64,000 nt of DNA. It comes from Blastocystis sp. Blastoise. Its lineage: Eukaryota > Sar > Bigyra > Opalinata > Blastocystidae. The stretch covers positions 591,001 to 655,000 of the forward strand of contig JBBPEB010000026.1 in NCBI GenBank assembly GCA_039096225.1, written 5' to 3'. Below the pieces are notes generated by a model. It was given only the letters and a program-made list of their open reading frames with translations, was not told where the DNA came from and made no database searches. Made by a program: the position numbers and the translations under genes. Shown here piece after piece: positions 17,120-30,685 of the stretch; position 1 is the first letter of the stretch, and each line of letters starts with the position of its first letter.

Positions 17120-20100
17120 ATGAGATCATTTATTATATATTTATTTATTGCTTTAGGTATGTTACATTTATTTTATAAGTTTTAATTTCTTTTTAATATA
17201 GCTGTTGCTCAAACATGTACGTCTAATCAGATGAGTGTTACATTAAGAAGAACCTACAAGGGTGATGCTACTCAAGAGGGTATTCAGATTTGGCAAGGGA
17301 ATTATCAGACAGGTAGAAAAATAGGTGAATGGGATGGTAATGGAAAAGATAATACAGTTCAAACTTATTCTCTTTGCTTGACTTCTACTTTACATACTGT
17401 TGTTGCTATTGATGGGTATATACATATATATTTGAAATATTATTATTCTATTTTTTATTAATAAAAAAAAAATGATTATAAATAAAAAAAATAATATATA
17501 TATAATAAAAATAATAATATATTTTTTTTATTATAGTGCTAAGAATGGTTGGACTGATGGTTCTATTTTTGAGATTGTTACTAGATCTGGTATTGTTATT
17601 CTTAAGGGTACTCTTGATAATTATCAAATGAAACAATTTACTTTTTATCGTATATATAAATATATTTTTTATATATTCATTATATTTTAAATAATTTTTT
17701 AAAACTATTCTTTATTTAAAAACCCTAATATTATATATTCTCTATTCTCCAATTAATCTAATAAAAAAATATTTGATTTTAGCTGCTTTTACTATAAAAT
17801 CAACTGATTCTTGGAAATATTCAACTACTTCTCAAAGTGATAATCAATGGACTGCTTCTGGTTATTCTGATTCTACTTGGACTTCTTATGCTCCTGGTTC
17901 TTTTCCTGCTGTAGCTTCTATTACTAGATATTTCCGTGCTACTGCTACTGTACCTACTGATAAAACTAGTTTTGCTGTTATTGATGCTGGTGTTTTCACT
18001 AAAGATGGTGTTGCTATATATATTAATGGTCAAGAAGTATATCGTCGTAATCTTGCTACTAGTGCTACTGGTAGTACTCCTGCTACTTCAATTGATGCTA
18101 ATGCTGGTTATAGACGTATAACTATTCCAGTTTCTTCTTCTTTTATCACTGGTTCTACTATTACTATGGCTGTTGAATTACATGCTCAATCTGCTGCTAC
18201 TGCTACTGAAGATTTTGTTGGTGTTTTAATTTTTGTTTATGGTCCTTCTGTTTCTCGTAATATCGATTTTACTGCTAATGCTGAAAGAGCTGCTGATTAT
18301 AGTCCTGAACCTGTTTCTCAAGCTTTTGATGGTGATATTCAAACTAAATGGTATGCTTCTTCTCTTCCTATTTGGGGTGAAATGCAATTTAATAATGGTA
18401 GAAAAGAATGGATTAATAGATATACTATTACTGTAGGTAATTATGATGTTAATCGTAGACCTACTTCTTGGAAAATATTTGGTTCTAATGATGGTTCTAC
18501 TTATACTCTTCTTGATTCTAGATCTAATCCTGTTTGGGATGGTTATAGAACTAGTAATACTTTTGAATTAAATACAAATAGTATTTCTTATAATATATAT
18601 AGAATTCAAATTCTTACTACTGCTGGTAATTCTGAAATGGAATTAGGTGATGTTGAATTCTTTGCTACTACTAGTGCTATTGAAACTCCTTCTCTTTCTT
18701 ATGGTACTACAAGTGTTGCTTTAATTGCTAATATGGATGAAAAGATCTTACAACCTACTCAAAATGGTTTCCAATCTTTTACTATTACTCCTTCTCCTGC
18801 TACTGATTCTGGTATTACTTTTGATACTACTTCTGGTTCTTTAAAAATTGTTCCTACTTCTATGATTACTCTTACTCAATATCAAATATCTGCTCAACAT
18901 ACTTCTAATTCTCAAACTTATACTACTACTATTAGTATTTCTGCTACTGAATGTACTTCTCCTTCTATTCGTTTTAATGTTATTCAATATGTTTCTAATT
19001 CTGGTACTTCTGGTGAACCTGAAACTGTTACTATTTATAATTCTGGTAATACTCAAATATTTACTTATTCTATTACTCCTTCTGATTCTGAAAGTATAAC
19101 TAAAACTCATAAATTCTGTCAAGCTGTTGGTACTTATACTATTACTTTATCTTCTACTTCTTCTGATGGTTTTTCTATTTCTTCTTATACTTCTGTTGTC
19201 TTATATAGAACTGATGGTACTTCTTTTACTGCTTCTAGAACTAATAATATTGCTAAGACTTCTACTTCTTTTAAGATTAGTCTTCAATATAATACTCCTT
19301 CTTCTATTAAAGTATTAGCTAATTCTGCTACTATTCCTACTGGATGGTATACTTCTTCATTCTCTGATTCTACATGGACTACTTATACTAGATCTTCTTC
19401 TCTTACTTCTTCTACTATATTTGCTTTATATAGAGCTTCATTTACTGTTTCTTCTACTACTGATATTCAAGGTTGGGAAATTAATTATAGAACTAATGCT
19501 GGTACTATTGTATATTTAGATGGTACAGAAATTGCTAGATTCTATATTCCTACTACTGGTGAAATTAGTTCTTCTACTACTGCTACTGGTGGTTCTGCTT
19601 CTTATTCTTGGAGAACTATTACTGGTTCTATGTCTCAATTAGCTGTTGGTACTCATATTTTTGCTATTGGTACTGTTGCTTCTTCATCTTCTTATGCTAC
19701 TGATGTTCTTGATTTTGATATAATGTTACGTTTCATGGCTGATTCTAATACTAATTCTAGAACATGGAATATGGGTAGTGATCAATCTTCTTATGTTTGG
19801 AGTGATTGTAAAGCTGATAAATTATTTGATTCTAATTATAATACTCGTTTTGCTACTTATTTTACTTCTTCTTATCCTGCTCCTCAATGGGGTGCTGGTA
19901 ATATTAATGGATGGTCTTTTGAAACATTTAATATGTATTGTATTGTAAGTGGTTGGGATGCTCCTCAACATGATCCTAAATCAATTACTCTTTCTGCTTC
20001 TACTATTGGTTGGGATGAAAGTACTTTTGAAGTTCTTGATACTCAAGAAGGTATTGTATTTGATGGAAGATCTCAACGTCTTTGTTTCTATATGCCTTCT

Positions 20101-22308
20101 GTTACTAAAGCTTATAATATATTTAAGATTTCTGCTCTTGAAACTAATGTTGCTCCTCCTGATAATGATAAATTTATTCTTGCTGAATTAGAATTCTATT
20201 TAGTAGATTTCAATAAGATTACTGTTCCTGCTTTTGCTTTATCTTCTACTTCTGTAACTGGTTATGTTAATTCTCAAATAACATCAGTTTATCCTACTTC
20301 ATCTTATTATCGTTCTTTTAGTATTACTCCTACTCTTCCTAATGGTTTAAGTTTTGCTGCTTCTACTGGTACTATATCTGGTAGTCCTACTGCTGTTTCT
20401 TCTGGTACTTATACTATAAGTGCTGTTTCTATTACAGGTACTGCTGTTTCTATGACTGTTACTATTAATATTCAAACTTGTTCTTTACCTAATGTTTTCT
20501 TTAAATTATATTTTAGTGGTATGGAAGGTTCTGATGCTAATCAAAATGGTTTTACTTTAGCTAATATGGCTGGTATTACTATTGATTCTCTTACTTCTTT
20601 CCCTAGTTATTTACTTACTGGTTTAACTCGTGGTTATTGTCAACCTTCTGGTGCTTATATTCTTACTCTTACTGATGCTTATAGAGATGGTTGGGGTGAT
20701 GCTATGGTAACTGCTTATAATGAAGATGAATCTGTTATTATTTCTACTACACTTCTTTCTGGTGAATCTCCTAAGACAGTATATATTAATGTTGGTTATT
20801 TATTAAGATATGGTCAAACTACTTGGAAATATACTACTTCTGCTCAAACTGGTAGTAGTTGGACTACTTCTACTTTTAGTGATTCTGCTTGGTCTTCTTC
20901 TGTATCTGGTTCATTCTCTGGATTATCTGGTACTACTGTTTATTATAGAGGTTCTTTCTCTGTTAGTAGTATTTCTACTTATGCTTTATATGAAATATCT
21001 CTTAAGATTAAAGCTGGTATTATAGCTTATCTTAATGGTGTAGAAATCTATAGATATAATCTTCCTACTGGTAATACTGTATCTTCTACTACTCTTGCTA
21101 ATTCTGAATTTTCTGATGTTACTACTGTTACTACTAGTGAATCTGCTCAATTTGGTAATATGATAGATGGTACAAATGTATTAGCTGTTGAAATCCATAG
21201 ATATAGTGATGTTCAAGAAACTACTTTTGATGCTCAAATTGTATTACAATTATCTGGTAATAATAGAGTAGGTGGTGGTGTTGTTACTACTAATGTTGCT
21301 GGACATGATACTACATCTTATCATGAAACTGAAGATAAAGCATTTGATGGTATTTTAACTACTAAATATTATGGTAAAGGATGTGGTCAGACTGTATGGT
21401 TAGAATATACTTATAATTATGGTCGTAAAGAATTTGTTTCTTCTGTTGCTATTTCTCGTGGTAATAATGCTAATCGTTTACCTTCTCAATTTATGCTTTC
21501 TGGTTCTAATGATGGTATAAATTATGTTAATTTAGCTGCTGATTTCAATTTACAATTTGGTACTTATCAAACTTCTGCTGGTACTGTTACTATTCCTTTC
21601 TTTAATAAAGTAGCATATAACAAATATAGAGTTTATTTAGATATGCAAACATGTAATGAAGGTGTTGAAGTAGGTGAAATTGAATTAACTGCTTCTAGAA
21701 TTGAAAATTATTGTGCTGCTGATGGTTTATATGGTGAAACATTATCTGGTCAAAGTGGTTGGAGAACATGTGGTCAATATTATTTTGGTGCTTATACTCG
21801 TCCTTGTACTTCTGGTGTATGGGGAACTGAAACATCTTTATGTATTCCTACTCCTCCTCGTTCATTCAATTATACTGCTAAATCTTATGTATTCAAGACA
21901 AAGAGAGATAATTCTACTCCTGCTCCTACTTATCAAGCTGCTGAAGTTAATTTCACTGTATCTCCTACTCTTCCTTCTGGTTTATCTATTAATGTGAATA
22001 ATGGTATTATTAGTGGTAAACCTCAATCTGATTTCTCTGAAACTGATTATACTATTACTATCAGTAATATCAGTGGTTCTAGAACTACTACTGTCACTTT
22101 AAGTTCTATTGCTGCTACTGACTTAGAAGGTTGGGCTATTGCTCTTATTGTCATTGCTTGTATTGTTATCGTAATCTTCATTGCCTTTATTGTATTTATT
22201 GTTCTTAACAGACGTAAAGGATCCAAGAAAGGTAATCATAAAGTCATGAAAGCTGGAGCTAAAGCTACTACTCCTACTAAAGCTACTGATAAAAAAGTCA
22301 GAATCTAA
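17120..22308 (+). CDS. giant surface protein, cassette-repeat adhesin-like (paralogue A)
   Basis: Four exons (17120-17156, 17202-17415, 17537-17649, 17783-22308) join to 1629 aa. A signal peptide (MRSFIIYLFIALAVAQ) is followed by three tandem cassettes. Each holds a 'DGW' beta-sandwich module (for example YRDGWGDA), a jelly-roll domain (SxWKYSTTSQ ... AYLNGVEIYR ... NVLAVEIH), a discoidin/F5-F8-like domain (AFDGxxxTKY ... GSNDG) and a He_PIG/cadherin-like Ig domain (LPxGLSxxxxxGxIxGxP). In the third cassette a Cys-rich hormone-receptor/sushi-like module lies before the Ig domain. A transmembrane helix at about 1575-1600 and a basic tail (NRRKGSKKGN ... KKVRI) end it. A type I surface protein binding carbohydrate or other ligands is inferred. 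Codons are strongly biased to TCT, ACT, GGT and GCT. Confidence 0.85.
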
Positions 22309-23174
22309 ACATATTTAATTATTATAGTTTTATATATATATATATATTTTCTTGTTTTTCATATTTCTTATATATATATATGTGATTTAAAATAATACTT
22401 GTAAATAAGTCATAATAATAATCTTTTTGTTCAAAGATTTCATATTTATTTTTTTTTTGTTTACGTGTATTAATAGACTTTTATAAATATTTAGATTGTT
22501 TTGTTTTGAAGTTCAATATAAATTATGTTTTGAATAAAAATATATATTTTTGACTCTCGGGTTTTTTGTATATAAGTTATTCACATGATGTTTTTTTTCC
22601 ATTATTTTATTGCATAAAAAAAACATTGGAGTTTTCTTATGGGCTCATAAGTATTTGACTACTATATAGGTCAATAGTAATATATACGTATATATTTTTT
22701 AAGAATAAAAAAAGGTTAATTGTATTATTTTATAAGCTTTCAGACTTTTGCATAAAATGAGTGATCTATCTCATAAAACTCGTAACCTACTACATAAAAT
22801 ACGTATCTAAAACATAAAATGACAATTAAATAATTCAATTGACACTCGACGAATAATAAGAAATGATATATTTTTTTCATTCAAATGCATATTAAGAATA
22901 TAATGCGATGAATCCTCATAAAAAAAAACATACAAGAGCAATTGACCTTTTTAACATAGAGTATACATTACGATTCTATTCATTGGTTCTTCATAATGAA
23001 TTGTCTGTTTTTATTCATAAAAAGTTAATCCTGGGGATTTACAAAATTATGGAGGACATTTGTATTCTATCGATAGATTGCGGGTTTATAGTATTCTGTA
23101 AAAAAACAGAAGAGTGTTGAAGAAGGTCACTTTTTAAAAACTTTAATATTTCTAGATATATTGCAAATATAGAC
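22309..23174. other. intergenic with spaced CATAAAA boxes
   Basis: This is A/T-rich and without a convincing gene; a 70-codon ORF at 22908 has no family features. CATAAAA occurs at 22751, 22772, 22793 and 22813, about two helical turns apart, which suggests a protein-binding array in the promoter of the next gene. A TTGTTTTGTT box lies at 22496-22505. Confidence 0.45.
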
Positions 23175-23945
23175 ATGAAAGTATGTTTATTGAATTAGAT
23201 AACTCTATGCGATCTAGGCTATACTTATTTTCTTATCTATGCTTGCCGTAGCATTATCAGTTTCTTGTAGTGCTAGTACTTCCGGTGGCTATGATTGGCC
23301 TGAAACAATTATCCCTGATGGACAATCAACCATTACAGTTCAACTTCCATGTAACATTGGCGTTGGTACTGTTTCTAGAACATGTCTATTTAGTAGAAAT
23401 CGTGCTTCATGGGGCCCTATTTCGACACAATGCGGTATGTATATATAAGTTATTCTTTGATTGTATTATTATTATATAATAAATATATTTAGAATGCGCT
23501 CCTGATGATATTTGGACTTCTATATCACTTGGTTACCCTCTTACTCTTAGCTGTAGAGGTACAGTTACTGGCGAAAACTCTGATGCTAATCGTCTTTGTC
23601 AAACTGATGGTGTTTGGGGACAAATAATGAATTCTGCTAATTGTAGTATATATTTATTTGAGAATATATTTTAATGTTTCGAACAAACTGCTTTTATAAT
23701 TATAAATTGATTAAATATTATTTAATTTAACTTTTTGTTTCTAGAATGTGCTGGAATTGGCGATGTATTTGATGATACTATTTCAAATACTATTGTTTCC
23801 CAAGAATGTGATGCTGGTAGTCTTGATAATTACTGTAATGCTGTTGGTGTATGGGGAGAAACTACAAATAATGATTGCCGTAAGTTTTTTTTTAATAATT
23901 AAAATATATATTTTTTATTGATTATAATGCATAGCTTATATGTAT

Positions 23946-23987
<42 letters not shown>

Positions 23988-26900
23988 TTGTGTAGCTGTA
24001 GATGATTGGATGGATGCTGATTATGATACTGTTGCTATTCTTACTTGTGGTAGTGGTGCTATTACTCGTAGTTGCTCCTCTAAGGGACATTGGGATGAAG
24101 CAGATTCTACTACTTGTGGTATATATATTATTTATATATTGTATTATAATATTATAATATATTGTATTGAATTATATTTTTATATTTTTTAAATGATTTT
24201 TTTTTTCTATTTTTTTTCTAATAATTTAAAAGTATATTATTTGAATAAATAATATTATATATGTATATATATATAGGTTGTGCTGCTGAAAATGGTTATG
24301 ATTTCGTTGTTATTGAATCGACAGCTACTGCTCGATGTGATTTAGGATCACGAACTCGCTCCTGTGACGCACCTCGTGGTACTTGGGGAGAAGAAAATCT
24401 CTCTAATTGCTGTATATTTATTATTATCTTATATTATTATTAATTTTAGACATTATATATTATATATATATAAATTTCTTGTTTTTTATTAATATATATA
24501 TATAGTTTGTCGTGAGAATTCTATTAATGGTGAAAGCTGGCCTCAAACTGGTGCTGGTAGTTTAAGTGCTACAAAACAATGTCAACAAGGAACTCGTTCT
24601 AGAACATGTAATACTCAAGGTTATTGGGAAGATGTCAATTATGATGGTTGTGGTATGTATCATTATTATATATTATATTATTATATTATTGCTTTTATTA
24701 TTATATTTATAATAATAATAATAATATTATTATTATGTTTATTTTTGTTGTTGTTGATGATAATATTATCATATATATATATATATATAGCTTGTCCTGC
24801 TGATCCTGAAGGCGATTGGCCAGAAACTGAACCTGGTGTAACTGTCTCTATCACATGTGCTAACGGATTTAATCGTACACGTACTTGTAACGCTCAAGGA
24901 TTCTGGGATGAACCTAACACTAATCAATGCAGTATATATATATATAGAGTTAATATTTATACAAATTTTAAACTATATTAGTTGTATATTAGATATTTAT
25001 TATTATTATAATATTATCCAGTTATTATTAATAATATGTATATATATAGTGTGTCCTCAAGATTTCATTACTCCTGCTACTCCTTCTAATTCTATTGTTC
25101 AAGTTAACTGTCCTTCTGGCTATTATACACGTACTTGTAGTGCTAATGGTGAATGGGTTGGAGAAATCGACTTCTCTCAATGCTGTATGTATTCTATTCT
25201 ATTCATTATTATTCTCTATTATTTTCATTATTATTCTATTATTCTATTATTATTTAGTGTTTAATTATTATTAGTATTATCTTTGTTTTTTTATTTCATC
25301 TCTTATATATATATAGATTGTGTGGATGATACTAATGTATGGCCTAATACTCTTGTTGGATCTGAATCCTTTATTAATTGTGGAGTAGGAAAGAAGACTC
25401 GTCAATGTGGATTATATGGTCTTTGGGATGATACTATTAATTATGATGAATGCTGTATATATTATTAACATATATTCTATATATTATTAACATATATTCT
25501 ATTTATTATTAACATTATTCTATATATTATTAACATATATTCTATATATTATTAACATATATTCTATATATTATTAACATATATTCTATTTATTATTAAC
25601 ATATATTCTATTTATTATTAACATATATTCTATTTATTATTAACATTATTCTATATATTATTAACATATATTCTATATATTATTAACATATATTCTATAT
25701 ATTATTAACATTATTCTATTTATTATTAACATTATTCTATTTATATAAAATAATAATAATTATACATATTATAATTTTTATTATAATACCTATAACATTA
25801 TTCTATAGTTTGTCGTGCTGATGTACGTTATCCTCAGACTCCAGCCAATCAAATTGCTTCTGTTAGTTGTCCTTATGACGATGGTACTCATTTATCTACT
25901 CGAAAATGTGATGCTAAGGGAGAATGGGAAGTAGAAGATAATTCTCAATGCCGTATATATATATCATTATATGATAATAATCATAATTATTATTATTTTT
26001 TATAGTATTTTATTTAAATCAATGAATATTACTAAAATTTTTTTAATAATAAAAACTATATATATATAGCTGTTCGTAATTGTCCTGCTGAATCGAATTG
26101 GCCTGAAAGTACTGCTGGTGCTATAGCTACATTAGGTTGTGAGAATGATGGATATATGTCTAGAACCTGTAATTCTGATGGTACATGGAGTACTATTTCT
26201 TATCTTAATTGTGCTTGTTTAGCTCCTACTACTCATGAACCTATTACTATTGGGGATACTTATACTGTTCCTTGTGGTGAAGGTAATATACAATATACAT
26301 GTTCTCCTTTAAATGGTCATTTAAGTGAAGGTGATTTAAGTACATGTAAATGTATTGCTGAAGGATATTGGGAATCTATTAAAGCTGGTACTAGTACTAG
26401 TTTACAATGTGAAGGTAGTGGTATGGTTACTAGACAATGTGGATTTGATGGTTATTGGAATGATGCTGATACTTCTTCTTGTAAATGTCCTCAAGATTCT
26501 CTTTGGGGAGAAGTTGAAGCAAATCAAATTGCTACAATAGCATGTGATTCTGGATCAATGACTCGTACTTGTAATGAATATGGTAAATGGAATACTGCTG
26601 TTAATAATAATTGTATGTGTGCTAATGAAAATAATCAATATTTTGCTTTAAATTATAATGATATTCATTATTGTGATATTGGTAATAAAATACGTACTTG
26701 TACTAATGGTAAATTTACTAGTTGGGATGCTACTACTTGTCAATGTAAAAAAGATGATATTTGGGGTGTCACTTCTTCTGATAATACTGTTTCTATTCAA
26801 TGTAGTAATGGTGGTCATTTAATAAGAACATGTACTCAAGAAGGTCAATGGAGTGATGTTACTAGTAATAATTGTATGTGTACTGGTATATATGATGGTA

Positions 26901-29900
26901 TCTGTTATACATCTGCATATGGTGAATCTACTACATTTACTTGTGGTACTGGATATATGGGTGATCAAACTATTACTTGTACTCAAAATGGATATACTAC
27001 TCCTGATAGAAGTCAATGTATGCCTATGTGTTTAACTCCTGATAATACTTATATTGCTATTGGTGAACAATATATTATATCCTGTAATATTGGTGAATAT
27101 GGTCAAAAATATAGAACATGTATGTATGATGATAAAACAATGACAAGTACTTTAGGAGAAATAGTAAATGAATGTCAACGTATAATGTGTCCTGAAGATG
27201 GTCTTTGGCAACCTGTTACTTCAGGTAATACACAAACATTATCTTGTGAATTAGGTTATTCTGGTAGTTATACACGTTATTGTAATTATGATGGTACTTG
27301 GGGTAATATAGAAAGTACTTGTACTCAATTATATTGTGAAGCTACTAATGAATATCCTAGAACACCTGCTGGTTCTGATGCTTCTATTACTTGTATGGAA
27401 GGATATAGTGGTTATAGAACAAAACATTGTTCTTATAATGGTGAATGGGAAGATAGTAGTGAAGTTATTATGTGTACACGTAATAGATGTCCTGCTGAAG
27501 GTACAGAATGGCCTGAAACAGATTCACTTACTTCTGTTACTGGTTCTTGTCCTACTGATATTGGTTATACTGGTTCTTATGAACGTCATTGTTTAGCTGA
27601 TGGTACTTGGGAAGCTCTTTCTGATGGTATATATAGTACTTGTACTCCTTTACCTTTAAATTTAAATATATATCCTTCTTCTGGAGATCTTACTGTATCT
27701 AGACATCCTTCTATACGTATTTATCCTAATTATATGCCATTTAATATTAATTTATTACCTAATTGTGTACCAAAAATATATAATAATGATGAATCATATG
27801 ATTTAAAGATTAGTTCATTACAATATACTAATGCTATTGTATTAGATATGTCTTCTGATTCTTATTTGAATTATGCTGAATATACTGTTAGTATTCCTCC
27901 TTGTTGGAAATCAAGTAATGGTGCTAATTTACCTTATAATACTGTTGAATATACTATTCATACAAGTATGATTACTCCTTCTGCTGTTGAATCTATTACT
28001 ATTAATGAACATCCTAATGATGGTACATTTATAGTCTCTTTTACTCCTTCTATTAATATAAGTGGTTCTCCTATAGTAGAATATGTATTAGCATTTGATC
28101 CTCCTGTATATACTCCTATATCTATTGATGGTAGTAAGACTTCTTTTGATCCTATACTTATTCCTTCTATTTCTTCTGTTAATGTTATTATTGTTGCTAG
28201 AAATAGTATGGGTTATAGTCCTTCTACTATTACTACATATACTATATCTACTTCTTATTATGTACCTAAAGAAACTGTATCTATTAATGTTAATACATAT
28301 ATTTCAAAGAATACTAATGAAATGACTATTAATTTAGCTTTACATATAAATCAATATATACCTTCTATTTATTATACTTTATTTAATATTCAATGTACAA
28401 ATACTCAAAATATTAATATACCTACAATTTCATTAAATGATTTTACAAATACTAATTATATATATACAATGGATATACAAAATGTAGATACTCAAATAAG
28501 TTGTTCTATTATAAATACATTAAATAATAAACAAGGTCCTAGTACTACTTATGATATTCGTTCTATAGTATTCCCTGATAATGCTATTTATTCTAAAGTT
28601 ACTGATATTACTTATTCTCTTATAAATACAAATAGTATATTATTATCATGGAATATACCTTCTCAATTGTATACTACTCTTCCTATTACTTCTTATAAGA
28701 TAAGTATATCTATATTTGGTAGTAATGAAGAACCTATTATATATACTACTACTGGATTATCATTTATTTTATCTAATTTATCTACAAATACTTATACTAT
28801 TCAAATATGTGCTATGAATGATAATAATGAAGGTGAAAAAGAACTTATTTCTATACCTATTAATAATGATACTGAACTTAATTATGAAAAAGAAGGTTTT
28901 GTAGTATCACTTATTAAAGATACTTTTATTAAATATACTTTTAATACTGAAAAACCATTAGATGGATCTTGTAATCTTAAAGGATCTAATCTTATTTATT
29001 TAATTAATATAGATAAAACTCAATCTTTAATATATAATGAAAATAATAAGAATATGTATATATTATTTGATGGTTTAGTACCTAATACTAGATATACATT
29101 AACATGTGAATTTAATACAATTAGTAATAAATATAGTCAATCTATTGATACTCTTAGTATAAATGATGATATTCATATAACTATATCTATGGATACTCAA
29201 GTAACTAATGTTTATAGTACTTCTTTAAATATTGTTTCTACTCTACCTGGTGAAATATATTGTGAAAGTATTAAATCTATGAATACATTCTCTTTTGAAT
29301 CATTTATGTCTATAATAAAGAGTGGTTCTTATAATGATTATTATAAAACTATAAATGATCATGAAAATTATAAATATCCTGTATATGATTTAGAATCTGA
29401 TACTCAATATTATTTCTATTGTGTAATAAGACAAAGTAATATACTTACTAAAGATTATACTTATACATTTAGTAGTAAGAGTGATGATTATGTAACTACT
29501 CATTATCATGCTGATTATTTACAAGTTATTTCTATATCTCCATTACCTAATACTATTATTAGTAGACAACCTAAATTTACATTTACTTTTAATAGTTATA
29601 TAGATATAGATATACATAATATAAATAATAATTTATTATTATCTTGTGGTGGTAAAACTATTGAAATACCTGTTAATACTGCTAGTATATCTAAAGATAT
29701 GTTATCTATTACTATTTCTGTTAATGAATTATTACCTGAAAATACTCAGTGTCAAATATCATTTAATAATTATGGTGCTGTAAAAGGTATTAATAAGATT
29801 TATTTACCATCTGAAGTTTATAATGGTTTATTTAATAAAAATCAATTTAATATAAATAGTATTGAAAGTGAAACTATTTTATATACTGTTACTAGTGATG

Positions 29901-30685
29901 TTATAGTTGGTTCTATTACTATTAATCAATCTATTTTATCTCCTGTTGAAACTAAACAAAATTTCTTATCTTTTACGGAAGATGTAGTTATTTCTGAAGG
30001 TGAATATACTATACAATGTGGTCAATATTTATCAACTTTTACTACTCAAGATAATATGAATATAAAATATATAAATAATCAATATATATTAGAAATTGTT
30101 ACTGGTTTATTACCTTCTAGTGAAGCTTGTTTATTTATTATTAATAGTAATATATTTAAAGATTTATCTGGTAATATATTTAAATATAATATTAATGTAA
30201 TTTCTGAATATGAAATACCTTTTAGTACAAATGATGATACTATTACTATTAATTTATTATCTATGAATCCTATAAGTGGTTCTCTTTCTGTTACTCCTCG
30301 TAGTCAATTTACATTATATTTTGATAGAACACCAAGTGTAGTTAGTACAAAGACTGTTACTATTGAATGCTTATCTTGTGAAAATAATATGAAATATACT
30401 ATTGTACCTACTTGTTCTACTAAAACTAAATCATGTTCTTTCAAACCTACTACTCCTTTATTAACTAATAATAATTATAAAGTTATATTTGATAATACTA
30501 CATTTAAACATGCTTATGGTAATGAATTTGTTCAATATACTAATGATTTAGTATTTACTACTTCTAATACTGATTGTTCTCTTGATTATATTATGAATGA
30601 ATGGAATGATTTCTGTACTTGTACTAATACCGGTTCTCATTGTCAATGTACTTGTGGATCAGTTGCTGTACTTAGACAATTCTAA
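23175..30685 (+). CDS. giant secreted Cys-module/fibronectin-like protein
   Basis: Twelve exons join in frame to about 2032 aa. Exon 1 is only ATGAAA (23175-23180); exon 2 (23218-23434) completes a signal peptide (MKAILIFLSMLAVALS). Exons 3-11 are 23493-23645, 23745-23879, 23987-24118, 24277-24411, 24506-24652, 24791-24931, 25050-25184, 25317-25454 and 25809-25952; exon 12 is 26070-30685. Each of exons 2-11 encodes one roughly 45-residue module like hormone-receptor (HRM) or sushi domains: C-P-x-x-x-x-W-P-E-T-x-x-G ... C ... G ... R-T-C ... G-x-W ... C. Exon 12 starts with about 11 more, then fibronectin-III- and Ig-like domains, and ends in a Cys-rich tail (CTCTNTGSHCQCTCG) with no membrane helix. 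Ligand binding outside the cell is inferred. Confidence 0.82.
25455..25808. repeat. intronic AT-rich minisatellite
   Basis: The intron between exons 10 and 11 of the Cys-module gene is mostly tandem copies of a unit of about 18-22 bp reading ATTATTAACATATATTCTAT, with variants lacking ATAT. About 14 copies span 25460-25745. There are no unique spacers, so it is not CRISPR-like. Confidence 0.85.

Noticed and set aside
22908-23120. 70-aa plus-strand ORF upstream of the Cys-module gene
   Set aside because: No recognisable features; composition is like the flanking intergenic DNA.
25455-25808. Regular repeats resembling a CRISPR array
   Set aside because: The units are contiguous without unique spacers, lie in an intron of a eukaryotic gene, and have no cas genes nearby.
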